Shown one piece after another: positions 9,419 to 17,909 of a stretch of DNA of 64,000 nucleotides (position 1 is its first letter; the number at the start of each line of letters is the position of its first letter). A model generated the notes under the pieces. The model searched no databases. It saw nothing but the letters and a program-made list of their open reading frames with translations, and was not told the DNA's origin. Origin of the DNA: JAAXGI01 sp963579625. GTDB lineage: Bacteria; Gemmatimonadota; Gemmatimonadetes; Longimicrobiales; Gaopeijiaceae. The stretch is taken from assembly GCA_963579625.1 (NCBI GenBank), contig CAUZHN010000001.1:35076-99075 (forward strand), written 5' to 3'. Made by a program: the position numbers and the translations under genes.

Positions 9419-9547
9419 GGGTCGAGGTAGGTTAAACGGTCTTGCCTCACCAAGGCACCGATTTTACCCTGCTTTTTCATGCTCTTCAGCGTCGGCTCAT
9501 GCCGACAAACCCAGCGTCCTCACCGGCTGACCCGCTGATCGGAATCG

Positions 9548-10258
9548 ATGCTAGTGAACACGCTTTCGGATGGACACATGGATCAAGAAGCCACCGAATC
9601 ACAGGGGGAGGCCCTCGGACTAGTCGTCGAGACCGAGAGCGGCCCGGGAGTCCTTCACCAGCTCACTGGAGTGATCGCGAGCATGGGGGGGGACATCACG
9701 TGGGTCGTGATTCTCGGAACCAAGCAACCGACCGAGAGTGTGTTCTTCGAGATCCAGGGGCTTGAAACCTTAAAGCCGTTGATCGAAGAACTGGAGTCTC
9801 TTGAGGTCGTTCTGGGCATTTCCGAAGAAAAGACCTTCGGAAGGGTCTTCGGGAAAAGGGTCATAATCATGGGCGGAGGGGCACAGGTTGGTCAGGTTGC
9901 CGTCGGTGCAGTAGCCGAAGCGGATCGGCACAACCTACGTGGTGAGCGCATCTCTGTGGACACAATCCCCCTGATAGGTGAAGAGGCACTGGCCGAGGCG
10001 GTTCTCTCCGCATCGAGGCTTCCTCGGGCCCGGGCGCTGGTTCTGGCCGGTGCGCTCATGGGTGGAGAGATCGAGCGCGCGGTGCGGACCGTCCGTGATC
10101 GGGGCCTGATCGTAGTGTCACTGAACATGGCCGGTTCTGTGCCAGAGGCAGCCAACCTCGTAGTCACCGATCCGATACAGGCGGGTGTCATGGCGGTGAT
10201 GGCAATCTCGGACACAGCCCATTTTCGAGTCGACAAGCTGAAGAAAAAGCTCTATTGA
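9548..10258 (+). CDS. ACT-domain protein of the DUF5612 type
   Basis: 236 residues from ATG 9548 (alternative ATG 9578). Residues about 20-95 form an ACT regulatory domain: LGLVVETESGPGVLHQLTGV, ITWVVIL, then ESVFFEIQGLETLKPLIEEL. Residues about 100-230 form a second domain with KRVIIMGGGAQVGQVAVGAV, DTIPLIGEEALAEAV, ARALVLAGALMGGEIERAV and a final DTAHFRVDKLKKKLY. This is the ACT plus DUF5612 architecture I associate mainly with archaea; it looks like a small-molecule sensor without a catalytic motif. It is 62 bp before the sulfotransferase gene and could share its transcript. Confidence 0.75.
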   Translation: MLVNTLSDGHMDQEATESQGEALGLVVETESGPGVLHQLTGVIASMGGDITWVVILGTKQPTESVFFEIQGLETLKPLIEELESLEVVLGISEEKTFGRVFGKRVIIMGGGAQVGQVAVGAVAEADRHNLRGERISVDTIPLIGEEALAEAVLSASRLPRARALVLAGALMGGEIERAVRTVRDRGLIVVSLNMAGSVPEAANLVVTDPIQAGVMAVMAISDTAHFRVDKLKKKLY

Positions 10259-10320
10259 GAAGAAGGGGTAGGCCGATCGCGCTGAGTCTTCCAGATTGAT
10301 CCCACCCAATCAAAGGCACG

Positions 10321-10899
10321 ATGAACGTCTTCGTGTTGTGCACCGGCCGAAGTGGCTCGACCACCTTCCACCAGGCGTGCCAGCACATCACCAACTACAC
10401 GTGCACGCATGAGCTCAACACCTCAGAGGTGGGGGGTGCCCGCTTCGCGTATCCGGAAAACCACATCGAGGTCGACAATCGCCCAAGCTGGCTTCTCGGT
10501 CGATTGGATGAGGCCTTCGGCAACCGAGCCTTCTACGTCCATCTCATGCGTGACGAGGAGATGAGTGCGAAGAGTTTTCACAAGCGCTGGGCCGGACGCC
10601 ACTCCATCATCAGAGCGTACGGTGAGGGCATACTCATACGCTCAGACCAGACGGAGGCACTCTGCCTGGACTACTGCGGAACCGTAAACACGAATATCTC
10701 CTACTTCCTCAGGGACAAGATGCGGACCATGACGTTTCACCTAGATGAGGCCCCTGAGAGATTCCCCATCTTTTGGGAAGAGATCGGCGCAGCAGGCAAC
10801 CTCGGGAAGGCGTTGAAGGAATTCGAGGTGAGACATAATCCCTCGTCGGGGCGAGCGTACCGTCGGTTCCTCCGGCGTATGCAGAGGGGATTCCGCTGA
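10321..10899 (+). CDS. Sulfotransferase-family protein
   Basis: 192 residues. The N-terminus VFVLCTGRSGSTTFHQACQ holds the 5'-phosphosulfate-binding loop (TGRSGSTT, residues 8-15) that grips PAPS. FYVHLMRDEEMSAKSFHKRW around residues 75-94 occupies the place of the 3'-phosphate-binding region with the conserved Arg and Ser. The protein is short against typical sulfotransferases of 250-300 residues, and the acceptor is unknown. PAPS could come from the cysD/cysNC genes near 39-42 kb. A degraded MscS gene follows immediately on the same strand. Confidence 0.82.
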   Translation: MNVFVLCTGRSGSTTFHQACQHITNYTCTHELNTSEVGGARFAYPENHIEVDNRPSWLLGRLDEAFGNRAFYVHLMRDEEMSAKSFHKRWAGRHSIIRAYGEGILIRSDQTEALCLDYCGTVNTNISYFLRDKMRTMTFHLDEAPERFPIFWEEIGAAGNLGKALKEFEVRHNPSSGRAYRRFLRRMQRGFR

Positions 10900-10983
10900 A
10901 CAAATACGCCGAGATCAGATCATAGCGTCACCTCACCGTACCGCGCGCACAACGCGGCTAGGAAATTCCTGATCTTCTGCTGA

Positions 10984-11221
10984 ACTCTCTCCTCGAAGGT
11001 GTACACCAGTGTCAAGGACAGCGGCGGCATCTTCACCCTCTGGTTCATATCTCTATCCTGTACGCCAGTGTCGGGGCCTGGCGGAAGAGATATGGGAGAC
11101 AGTCCTTGAGCGCTTCGCACGCGAGGTAGACACAAATTTCGCCTACTCCAGTTTGCGATTATATACGAATTTACTTGAGGGAAAGCAGAGTGCTCAGACC
11201 ACCCCACCAGGAACGTTTTGA
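10984..11221 (+). pseudogene. Degraded C-terminal end of a MscS-type mechanosensitive channel
   Basis: Two plus-strand frames read as one MscS tail. The first (10984 to about 11040) gives SSKVYTSVKDSGGIFTLW; the second (about 11041 to 11221) gives SYLYPVRQCRGLAEEIWETV followed by LERFAREVDTNFAYSSLRLY and a short tail to TGA. Together they match the MscS C-terminal pattern in which a VKDSG...L strand is followed by RYL, an IWE helix and FAYPT. A one-base shift near 11041 separates them, and everything upstream (pore helices) is missing. A minus-strand open frame across 10920-11243 is only a shadow. Confidence 0.7.
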
Positions 11222-11292
11222 CGGAGGATGGATGTGGGACCACCCGGCCCGAGAGGGTGAGCAGTCAGCCTTTCAAAAAGTAGTCACTCAGA

Positions 11293-13113
11293 CTAGACGA
11301 GGTCCGACACCGGCCTAAGCTCTTCACCCGGATTTACGTAGGTGTTAGAGGCGATTCCGTGCTGCCGCTCATACAACCTTCTGTAGAGTCCCTCCTGTTC
11401 CATCAGCTCCGCGTGGGCTCCCCTCTCCACAATTCGGCCATCTTCCAGAACCAGAATCTGGTCCGCGCTCCGGATGGTCGAGAGTCGATGGGCAATTACA
11501 AAGGTAGTGCGGCCACGCCGGAGGCGACGGAGCCCCTCCTGAATCAGAGCCTCACTCTCCGAGTCGAGGCTGCTCGTTGCCTCATCCAGAATGAGGATCC
11601 GAGGGTCCGCTAGAATCGCCCGCGCGATCGCCACCCGCTGGCGCTGACCACCTGACAGCTTCACGCCACGTTCCCCGACGATGGTATCGTAACCTGCTTC
11701 GAACCGATCAATGAACTCATGGCAGTTCGCAATCCGTGCGGCTTCCTTGATGTCCGCCTCTGTCGCCCCAGGTAAGGCAAATCCGATGTTGTCCCGAATC
11801 GTTCCATCAAAGAGGAAGTTATCCTGTAGGACCACGCCCAGATGGCGCCGGAACTCCGATAACTTGAGCTGGGTCAAATCCCGCCCGTCTACGATGACCC
11901 GCCCCTCCTTTGGTTGGTGAAACGCCATCACCAGACCCATCAGTGTACTCTTTCCCGCGCCGCTCGGTCCGACCAGTGCCGTTGTAGTGCCAGCTAGGGC
12001 ATGGAGATCAATATCCCGCAAGACCGGGACATGCTCCTCGTAGCCGAAAGTCACTCCCTGGAACTTCACTTCCCCCTCAATCACATCCACTCGCTCTCGG
12101 CCGGCATCGCCTTCATCCTCCCCCGGCAGATCAAAGATCTCCCTAATCCTATCCAGACCCGCGAAGGCCTCAGTGATCTGAGTCCCAATGTTAGCCATCT
12201 GCACCAACGGAGCCGCCATGAGACCAACGAAAAATATGTACATGACGAGGTCTCCCAACGTCATTGACCCATTCAGGATCGCACCTCCGCCGACAGAGAT
12301 GATCACTACTCCCACCGACCCCACACAGAGTGTCGAGAACGCAGTCACCGCGGAGGTCCCGGTGATCGTAGTCGCGATGTTGCGGAGTAACCGATGGACA
12401 CCCTTCGTGAAGGTTATTTCCTCACGGCGCTCAGAGACATATGTCTTCACGACTCGGATTCCTCCCAACCCCTCACCGAGCCGTCCGGTAACCTGCGCCC
12501 TCAACTCGCCTCGCTCTCTGAACACCGGCCGAAGTCGGCTGAACGCAAACGACATCGTCGCTGCAAAGGTTCCCAGAATCAGGATGGCGGCCAGTGTCAG
12601 CAAGGCATTCAGGTAGAAGAGGACCCCGAGGGCGATCACCGCCGTAAAGAGCCCACCGGTCAACTGAACGAGTCCCGTACCTACGAGGTTCCTGATTCCT
12701 TCGGCATCAGTCATAATCCGAGAGATCAGGACTCCTGATTTCGTTCGGTCGAAGTAGGAGACAGGAAGCCGCAATACGTGAGCCTGTACCCGACGTCGCA
12801 TGTTGGCGATCGCCCGTTGGGCTGCCACACTCACGACCTGTGAGAGCCCAAACGAAGTAACAGCCTGCAGGAGCGTCGCAAGTCCAACCCCAACCGCGAG
12901 CGATATAAGGAGATCCGCTCGTCCATTGCCAACAACCTCATCGATGAGAAACCCGGACGATGCCGGCAAAACAAGTGCTGCCAGTCGGTTCACGACCATC
13001 AGGGTCATACCGACAGTGAGAGACCGGCGATGAGACCAGATGAGGGCACGGGACTCCCTCCAAACCCTGGACCGATCCACCGACTTATTTTCTGAATCCT
13101 TACTCACGATCAA
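11293..13113 (-). CDS. ABC exporter, fused membrane and ATPase domains (MsbA/LmrA type)
   Basis: 606 residues. Residues about 30-330 form the six-helix transmembrane domain (for example LTVGMTLMVVNRLAALVLPA and LLFYLNALLTL-type segments). The ATPase domain has Walker A GPSGAGKST (382-390), signature LSGGQRQR (486-493), Walker B ILILDEATS (506-514) and the H-loop in FVIAHRLSTI. All catalytic residues are present. The fusion in one chain means a homodimer, as in lipid A or multidrug exporters. Substrate not predictable. It has a 334 bp upstream region. Confidence 0.93.
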   Translation of the reverse strand: MIVSKDSENKSVDRSRVWRESRALIWSHRRSLTVGMTLMVVNRLAALVLPASSGFLIDEVVGNGRADLLISLAVGVGLATLLQAVTSFGLSQVVSVAAQRAIANMRRRVQAHVLRLPVSYFDRTKSGVLISRIMTDAEGIRNLVGTGLVQLTGGLFTAVIALGVLFYLNALLTLAAILILGTFAATMSFAFSRLRPVFRERGELRAQVTGRLGEGLGGIRVVKTYVSERREEITFTKGVHRLLRNIATTITGTSAVTAFSTLCVGSVGVVIISVGGGAILNGSMTLGDLVMYIFFVGLMAAPLVQMANIGTQITEAFAGLDRIREIFDLPGEDEGDAGRERVDVIEGEVKFQGVTFGYEEHVPVLRDIDLHALAGTTTALVGPSGAGKSTLMGLVMAFHQPKEGRVIVDGRDLTQLKLSEFRRHLGVVLQDNFLFDGTIRDNIGFALPGATEADIKEAARIANCHEFIDRFEAGYDTIVGERGVKLSGGQRQRVAIARAILADPRILILDEATSSLDSESEALIQEGLRRLRRGRTTFVIAHRLSTIRSADQILVLEDGRIVERGAHAELMEQEGLYRRLYERQHGIASNTYVNPGEELRPVSDLV

Positions 13114-13447
13114 CTCCTGTAGATATCTCTTCGGTCCGATAAGATAACCCGGCCTCTCCGTCCGCTAGCCTCTGGGCCCTGCCTGTTGGTTGCCGGTCCG
13201 GAGGTGACAACGCCTCCGGCACACTCCTGGTCGTGAGGTTCCACCTCAATGAACGGAAGGAAGGAGAGCGACAGGGAATGTAGCCCCTAGGGTACCCCTT
13301 ACAGATAAAGACCGGCCAGCGCGAAGATCATGGTAAGAAGGATCGACTGCTTCACAGTGTCTCCGAGGAAGACCGGAATGACTCTGGGCATCTTGCTCGC
13401 GATCCGTAACGGCCCGAGGCATTTACGTCCAGGCGGAATCGTGATCC
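13114..13447 (-). other. Intergenic stretch with two hairpins and a possible membrane-protein tail
   Basis: No intact gene. Two inverted repeats sit close together: CCGGAGG (13198-13204) with CCTCCGG (13213-13219), and TGAGGT (13234-13239) with ACCTCA (13243-13248). Neither is followed by a T run, so they are at best weak terminators for the methyltransferase gene. A minus-strand frame ending at 13299 reads MPRVIPVFLGDTVKQSI then LLTMIFALAGLYL, resembling the last helix of a polytopic membrane protein (UbiA-like by eye). It has no proper start and overlaps the preceding gene, so it may be a relic. Confidence 0.4.
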
Positions 13448-14038
13448 TCACGGAAGCCGGACAAGCACCGGAAGCAGATCGTTGAGCTTTGCCCACTCCG
13501 CCAGCTCCGCCAAGACGAAGACCAGCGGGATCGCCATGGACTCGACCACTGTTCTGACGAAGCCTACGGTATCAAGGTCCAAGACACCGCCCGCGTGAGG
13601 CCTCCGGAGTGCGGGAATGAAGCGAGGCACCCGGCTACAATACCTACGATATGCCTGACTGAACAGTCCCTCCAGAATCCTCTCTTCGGTACGAATCGTC
13701 GGCCAATGGGCTACAAAGAAGATTGCCCCAAAGACCGCCGCAAGTGTGAGTGACTCAAACGAGAGGCCCGCGCCCACGAACCCTAGGAAACTGAAGAGGT
13801 ACAGAGGGTTGCGAACGAGCGAGAAGGGCCCGTCGGTAACCAGAGTACGGTTCTTTCTTCCCGTGACATAGGCGCCGGCCCAGATTCTTCCCCCCGCAGC
13901 GATGACCAAGAGTATGAGGCCACCTGCTCCAAGGAGGGTGTCTGTGACGGAGTCCTCCGAATACACATGATGCGTGAATAATCCCAGGAGAGCCACAAGC
14001 AAAACGAGTGCCCGCGTCACACGCAGTCGGAGCTTCAT
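13448..14038 (-). CDS. Isoprenylcysteine carboxyl methyltransferase-family membrane protein
   Basis: 196 residues from ATG 14038, which has GGAAG seven bases upstream; the longer frame starts with TTG at 14101. Several membrane helices surround the family core: GRIWAGAYVTGRK, then TDGPFSLVRNPLYLFSFLG (the RNPLY SAM-site motif), then ILEGLFSQAYRRYCSRVPRF (the E...F...Y..Y...V.RF C-terminal motif). The ICMT/PEMT family transfers methyl groups from SAM to prenylcysteines or lipids at the membrane; bacterial substrates are mostly unknown. The C-terminal 45 residues form an extra helical segment. Confidence 0.82.
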   Translation of the reverse strand: MKLRLRVTRALVLLVALLGLFTHHVYSEDSVTDTLLGAGGLILLVIAAGGRIWAGAYVTGRKNRTLVTDGPFSLVRNPLYLFSFLGFVGAGLSFESLTLAAVFGAIFFVAHWPTIRTEERILEGLFSQAYRRYCSRVPRFIPALRRPHAGGVLDLDTVGFVRTVVESMAIPLVFVLAELAEWAKLNDLLPVLVRLP

Positions 14039-14140
14039 CGCTAGCTTCCACCGCCAATCAGGAAAGGGCGGCACGATACGGCAGTCATGTGTATCGGGCA
14101 AGATCCCGAGGGGCTTCTCCGCGCTTGCTCGCGCGGCTCC

Positions 14141-15214
14141 CTATTCGATTATCGCAACGGACTTCACCCTCGCGTATACAGAGCATCCGACCTCAATCTC
14201 CAACCTCTCTCGGGAGAACGCCGTGATTCTAGCCAGCAGAGTGGCGGTGCCCCCTGCCTGTGAAAGCTCGATGAGCACCTCTCCCTCTGTACTATCGATG
14301 ACCCGAGATACCCTCATCTCGAATTCATTCAGGATACTGCTCCGGGCCTCCGAGTCGAGACTCAGACTCACGTCACGAGCGCGAATCTGAACCCGTACAT
14401 CCTTTCCCCCACCACCAAGATAACGCCGACAGTAGATCGGCCCCCATGGACCTGCCAGCCGGGTGAGGTGGTGTGCATCATCGTGCACTGAAACCGTGGC
14501 TGAGATTACAACAGATGCTTCGTCGCCCTGCCATTTCGAAAAGCCCTTATCCCGAATGACTTCCTCCGGAATCCCTGTCCGTTTTACCCTCCCTGTCACC
14601 AACCACACCATGTGATCTGCTACCCGCAGCACCTCCTGTAGAGAGTGACTGACATAAACGATAGGGATCGAAAGCCACTCCGGAAGCGCTAGAATATAGG
14701 GGAGGATTTCCTGACGGCTTATTTCGTCCAGGGATGAGAGTGGCTCATCCATGAGTAGGAGCCGCGGGCTCGAGAGTAGGGTCCGCGCAATGGCCACCCT
14801 CTGCCGCTCACCCCCGGAGAGATCCCTAGTTCCTCGATCAAGAAGGTGGGCAAGCCCCAGCCACTCCACAGCATCAGCGAGAGAAATCCGACGATCTATG
14901 GCCCTCCGGTAAGCGTACTCTAGGTTCCCCCGCACCCTGAGGTGCGGAAAGAGACTCGCATCCTGAAAGACAAAGCCCACGCGGCGCTGATGTGTGGGCA
15001 CGAATGTCTGTGTTTCCTCGTCCTGCCAAAGGTCATCTCCAAAACGAACCACACCCTGAGCGGCCGGCTCCAGACCGGCGAGGCAGCGGAGAAAGGTGGT
15101 CTTGCCGGACCCTGATGGGCCGAAGACCGCGCTCACGCCGCGCCCAGGGAGATCAAGATCAAGGCTCATCTCGAACTGATCGCGCTTTAGCTGAAGTCGA
15201 GCCTCTAGGTTCAT
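14141..15214 (-). CDS. modC: Molybdate ABC transporter ATP-binding protein ModC
   Basis: 357 residues. Walker A GPSGSGKT (32-39), Q-loop in FVFQDASLFP, signature LSGGERQR (132-139), Walker B LLLMDEP (152-158) and switch His in VYVSHSLQEV. The C-terminal third (about 285-355) carries the molybdate-binding TOBE/MOP type domain, with VRIRARDVSLSL-like strands, which separates ModC from other importers' ATPases. Its ATG shares one base with the modB stop (TGATG), indicating translational coupling. Energises molybdate or tungstate uptake for molybdenum-cofactor enzymes. Confidence 0.93.
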   Translation of the reverse strand: MNLEARLQLKRDQFEMSLDLDLPGRGVSAVFGPSGSGKTTFLRCLAGLEPAAQGVVRFGDDLWQDEETQTFVPTHQRRVGFVFQDASLFPHLRVRGNLEYAYRRAIDRRISLADAVEWLGLAHLLDRGTRDLSGGERQRVAIARTLLSSPRLLLMDEPLSSLDEISRQEILPYILALPEWLSIPIVYVSHSLQEVLRVADHMVWLVTGRVKRTGIPEEVIRDKGFSKWQGDEASVVISATVSVHDDAHHLTRLAGPWGPIYCRRYLGGGGKDVRVQIRARDVSLSLDSEARSSILNEFEMRVSRVIDSTEGEVLIELSQAGGTATLLARITAFSRERLEIEVGCSVYARVKSVAIIE

Positions 15215-15900
15215 CAGAACCGGGGTGCCTCAAATCGGCGATTGAAGGTGTAGATCGTTCCAAGCACCAGAAACGAGAAGATGAGCATCCCAAGAGAGAG
15301 GGCATGGGCAGATCCGTATTCCATTGCCTCCACATGGTCGAAGATCGCAATCGAGACGACCTGCGTCCGGCCGGGGATGTTCCCCCCAACCATCAGAACG
15401 ACCCCGAACTCACCCACGGTGTGAGCAAAACTCAGTGTCGCCGCAGTCAGGAATCCAGGTCGGGCCAGCGGAACCGCAACGGTGAAGAACCGGTCAATAG
15501 ACGAAGCCCCGAGAGTAGCCGCCACTTCAAGCGGCCGGTCTCCGATCCCGCGGAAGGCGTTATGCAGTGGCTGAATGGCAAACGGAAGTGAAAAGAGGAC
15601 AGAGCCGATCACAAGCCCTGGAAAGGAAAATACGAGGCGATCACCACCGACTCTCTCCCACCAGGAACCGATCGGACCAGCAGGTCCGAGGAGCATCAGA
15701 AGATAGAACCCGAGCACCGTAGGCGGCAGAACGAGTGGAAGAGAAGTAACCGTCTCGACAACGCCCCGGAAGGCGGACCGGGTGCGGGCCAGCCACCACG
15801 CGAGAGGGGTCCCAAATACTAGCAGTAATGCGGTCGTCACAGCCGCCAGGCGAAGGGTTAGGGTGATGGCCACCCAATCAGCCGGGGAGAAAGGAGTCAC
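15214..15900 (-). CDS. modB: Molybdate ABC transporter permease ModB
   Basis: 228 residues with five to six membrane helices. The ATPase-coupling EAA loop is clear: EVAATLGASSIDRFFTVAVP followed by LARPG. GEFGVVLMVGGNIPGRT near residue 180 is characteristic of ModB and CysT/W-type permeases. GTG start overlaps the modA stop by four bases (GTGA), and the end overlaps modC, so the three genes are tightly coupled. Confidence 0.93.
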   Translation of the reverse strand: MTPFSPADWVAITLTLRLAAVTTALLLVFGTPLAWWLARTRSAFRGVVETVTSLPLVLPPTVLGFYLLMLLGPAGPIGSWWERVGGDRLVFSFPGLVIGSVLFSLPFAIQPLHNAFRGIGDRPLEVAATLGASSIDRFFTVAVPLARPGFLTAATLSFAHTVGEFGVVLMVGGNIPGRTQVVSIAIFDHVEAMEYGSAHALSLGMLIFSFLVLGTIYTFNRRFEAPRF

Positions 15901-16709
15901 GGATCGGAGCGCAGCCTGATCTCGTACCCGAAGGACTCAATTACACGCTTGGCCTCATCACTTCTGAGGAACGCCAAGTAGTCCCGTGCAAGTGGGTTCT
16001 CCTCCCCAGCTCGGAGGAGCAGGGCATCCTGCAATAGTGGAGCATGGTACTCGGAAGGAACAAGCCAATACGAATGCTCGGGTTCACCGACGACTTGAGA
16101 GAGGGCGACAAACCCTAACTCAGCGGCGCCCGAGCGCACGAACTGCAGGGTTTGGCCAACGTTTGCTCCCCGAACAATCCGGGAGCGAGCCGTGGGATTC
16201 AAGCCCACACGACCCAACACCACCTCAGCCGCTACTCCGTAAGGAGCGGTCCGGGGGTTTGCGATTGCTAGATTGGTAACACCCGCCGAGCTTAGGTCGA
16301 TACCACCTGAGCGTACTGAGTCCAATCCGGGGCCATAGAGCGCCAGGCGACCGGTTGCATAGGTGAAGCGCGTCCCCGGGACTCCAAGCCCTTCTTCCTC
16401 CAGCAGCCGCGGGCGCATGGCATCCGCTGCTAGGAAGATGTCGAAGGGAGCTCCATTTCGAATCTGGGCGTAGAGCCCACCGGTTGCCCCTTTGCTGGAA
16501 ACCACTCGTGCTCCCGTAGCCAGTTCGAATAGCAGCGCAAGTTCTCCGTGGGCCTCGGCAAAGTTCGCGGCAACAGCGACCGACAGCGTTGGCACGTCCA
16601 GGCTACGTGGGCTCCCACATGACCAAAGAGAAGCGGACCCAACCACGACCGGGAGCCAAAGCGGCAGGGCGCGAGACCGTCGTGCGGGGAGCTGAGCACC
16701 GAAACTCAC
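15897..16709 (-). CDS. modA: Molybdate-binding lipoprotein ModA
   Basis: 270 residues, GTG start overlapping the regulator stop by four bases. The leader ends in a lipobox-like SLWSC, so the mature protein is probably lipid-anchored outside the inner membrane. Periplasmic binding protein fold typical of ModA: LSVAVAANFAEAHGELA, then VVSSKGATGGLYAQI (the SxGxTGxLxAQI oxyanion motif), GAPFDIFLAADAMRP and later NPRTAPYGVAAEVVL. Captures molybdate for ModBC. Confidence 0.93.
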   Translation of the reverse strand: MSFGAQLPARRSRALPLWLPVVVGSASLWSCGSPRSLDVPTLSVAVAANFAEAHGELALLFELATGARVVSSKGATGGLYAQIRNGAPFDIFLAADAMRPRLLEEEGLGVPGTRFTYATGRLALYGPGLDSVRSGGIDLSSAGVTNLAIANPRTAPYGVAAEVVLGRVGLNPTARSRIVRGANVGQTLQFVRSGAAELGFVALSQVVGEPEHSYWLVPSEYHAPLLQDALLLRAGEENPLARDYLAFLRSDEAKRVIESFGYEIRLRSDP

Positions 16710-17806
16710 GGGGGCAGCCCCATACCCTCAGCGTCGTACCCGCCGAGCGCCTCGACCTGAGCTTGGAGCGATGGCGTACGTAGGACCATCAGGAGCGCCT
16801 GCACCGCAGGATGTTCGAGGAAGTGATTGGGAATTACGAGATCGTACATTTCTTCGGCAAGCGGAAGGGTGTCGAGGCCGAACGCGAGTGCGGCGGCCCG
16901 GATGCCAACCCCGGCATCAGCGAGACCACCCGCGACGGCCTCCGCCACCGCGATGTGTCCTGAGACCGCTGTCTCCCGGTATCCGGGGATCGCATCCCCC
17001 GAAAGCCCTTCGGCCTCGAGACACATGTCGATTAGAGCACGGCTTCCCGACCCTAATTCCCGATTCACAAAGCGCAGTCCCCCCCGGGACAGATCCCCTA
17101 CGCCCTCTACCCCGTGGGGATTCCCCGCCCTGAGGATCAGGCATTGCTCCCACCGAACGAAACGAATGCGGGTGCACGGAAAGTGAACGTGCTGCCGAAT
17201 CCAGCTCTCGTTGTACTCCCCAGTCTCAGGATCCACGAGGTGAATTCCGGCAACATGCGCATGGCCCTTTGCCAGACCTGCAAGTGCGGTATGACTTCCG
17301 CAGCGAACCCAGCTAGCTTCGAGTCCGGATCGTTGCCGAAGAGCGCGAGCGACAAACTGGAATGCGGGATCACACCCAAGCGCAACCAGATCGCAGATCG
17401 GCGGACGCTCCGTGAACAGAAGAACGCGCATCCGACCGTCCGGAAGCTCAGAGCCAATCCCATCCGCAGGCTCGACCGCTACACCAGTGGTTTGCTGAAG
17501 CGACACTCCCAGATCTCTGCCTCCGATTCGGACCAACCGGATAGGACCGTGACAAGACCTACCAGACCCGATCACCTCCACGTCGAGTGTTTCACGGGGA
17601 CCCTCCGGTAGCCGGAACAGGTCCTCCACTCCCAAACCGAGCTCTCGCGCTAAACGAAGCGCTACCTCAGTGGAGGGGACCGACGCACCTGACTCGATTG
17701 CCCCATAGCTCTGACGCGTGATTCCCGCAAGCGCGGCCATCCTCTTCTGGGACATCCCTCGCGTGGCGCGTTCTCCGCGAAGAGAAGATGAAATGCGCAA
17801 ACTCAT
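16706..17806 (-). CDS. HTH (XRE) plus periplasmic-binding-protein-like regulator of the mod operon
   Basis: 366 residues. Residues about 5-60 form an XRE helix-turn-helix (RGMSQKRMAALAGITRQSYG then AIESGASVPSTEVALRLARE). Residues about 130-350 form a PBP-like sensor domain with the family patterns ASWVRCGSHTALAGLAKGHA, HLVDPETGEYN, VNRELGSGSRALID and GYRETAVSGHIAVAEAVAGG (each part of the PBP_like family found beside MoeA or ModE-like DNA-binding domains). First gene of an operon, overlapping modA by GTGA. It likely senses molybdate or molybdopterin and controls the operon through the palindrome at 17813-17855. It replaces the classic ModE. Confidence 0.88.
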   Translation of the reverse strand: MSLRISSSLRGERATRGMSQKRMAALAGITRQSYGAIESGASVPSTEVALRLARELGLGVEDLFRLPEGPRETLDVEVIGSGRSCHGPIRLVRIGGRDLGVSLQQTTGVAVEPADGIGSELPDGRMRVLLFTERPPICDLVALGCDPAFQFVARALRQRSGLEASWVRCGSHTALAGLAKGHAHVAGIHLVDPETGEYNESWIRQHVHFPCTRIRFVRWEQCLILRAGNPHGVEGVGDLSRGGLRFVNRELGSGSRALIDMCLEAEGLSGDAIPGYRETAVSGHIAVAEAVAGGLADAGVGIRAAALAFGLDTLPLAEEMYDLVIPNHFLEHPAVQALLMVLRTPSLQAQVEALGGYDAEGMGLPP

Positions 17807-17812
17807 GGAAAA

Positions 17813-17855
17813 TATGTAATGTTTACCTGCATATACGTCAAGTATACCTTACATA
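17813..17855 (-). promoter_or_regulatory. Palindromic operator and promoter of the mod operon
   Basis: Two arms, TATGTAATGTTTAC (17813-17826) and GTATACCTTACATA (17842-17855), are inverted repeats matching at 12 of 14 positions around a 15 bp spacer. On the minus strand the element contains TTGACG (17841-17836), a 17 bp gap and TACATA (17818-17813), a good sigma70-type promoter whose -10 box lies inside one arm. The predicted start falls at or next to the regulator's ATG (17806), which implies a leaderless or nearly leaderless mRNA. Binding here would block polymerase, consistent with autoregulation. Confidence 0.65.
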
Positions 17856-17909
17856 CATGCGGACCGATACCCGGTTGCCATCCGAATCATCAAGTAGATT
17901 ATTGTCCCG

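Noticed and set aside
10920..11243. 107-codon minus-strand open frame
   Set aside because: Antisense to the MscS remnant, with no recognisable domain; the plus-strand pattern explains the region better.
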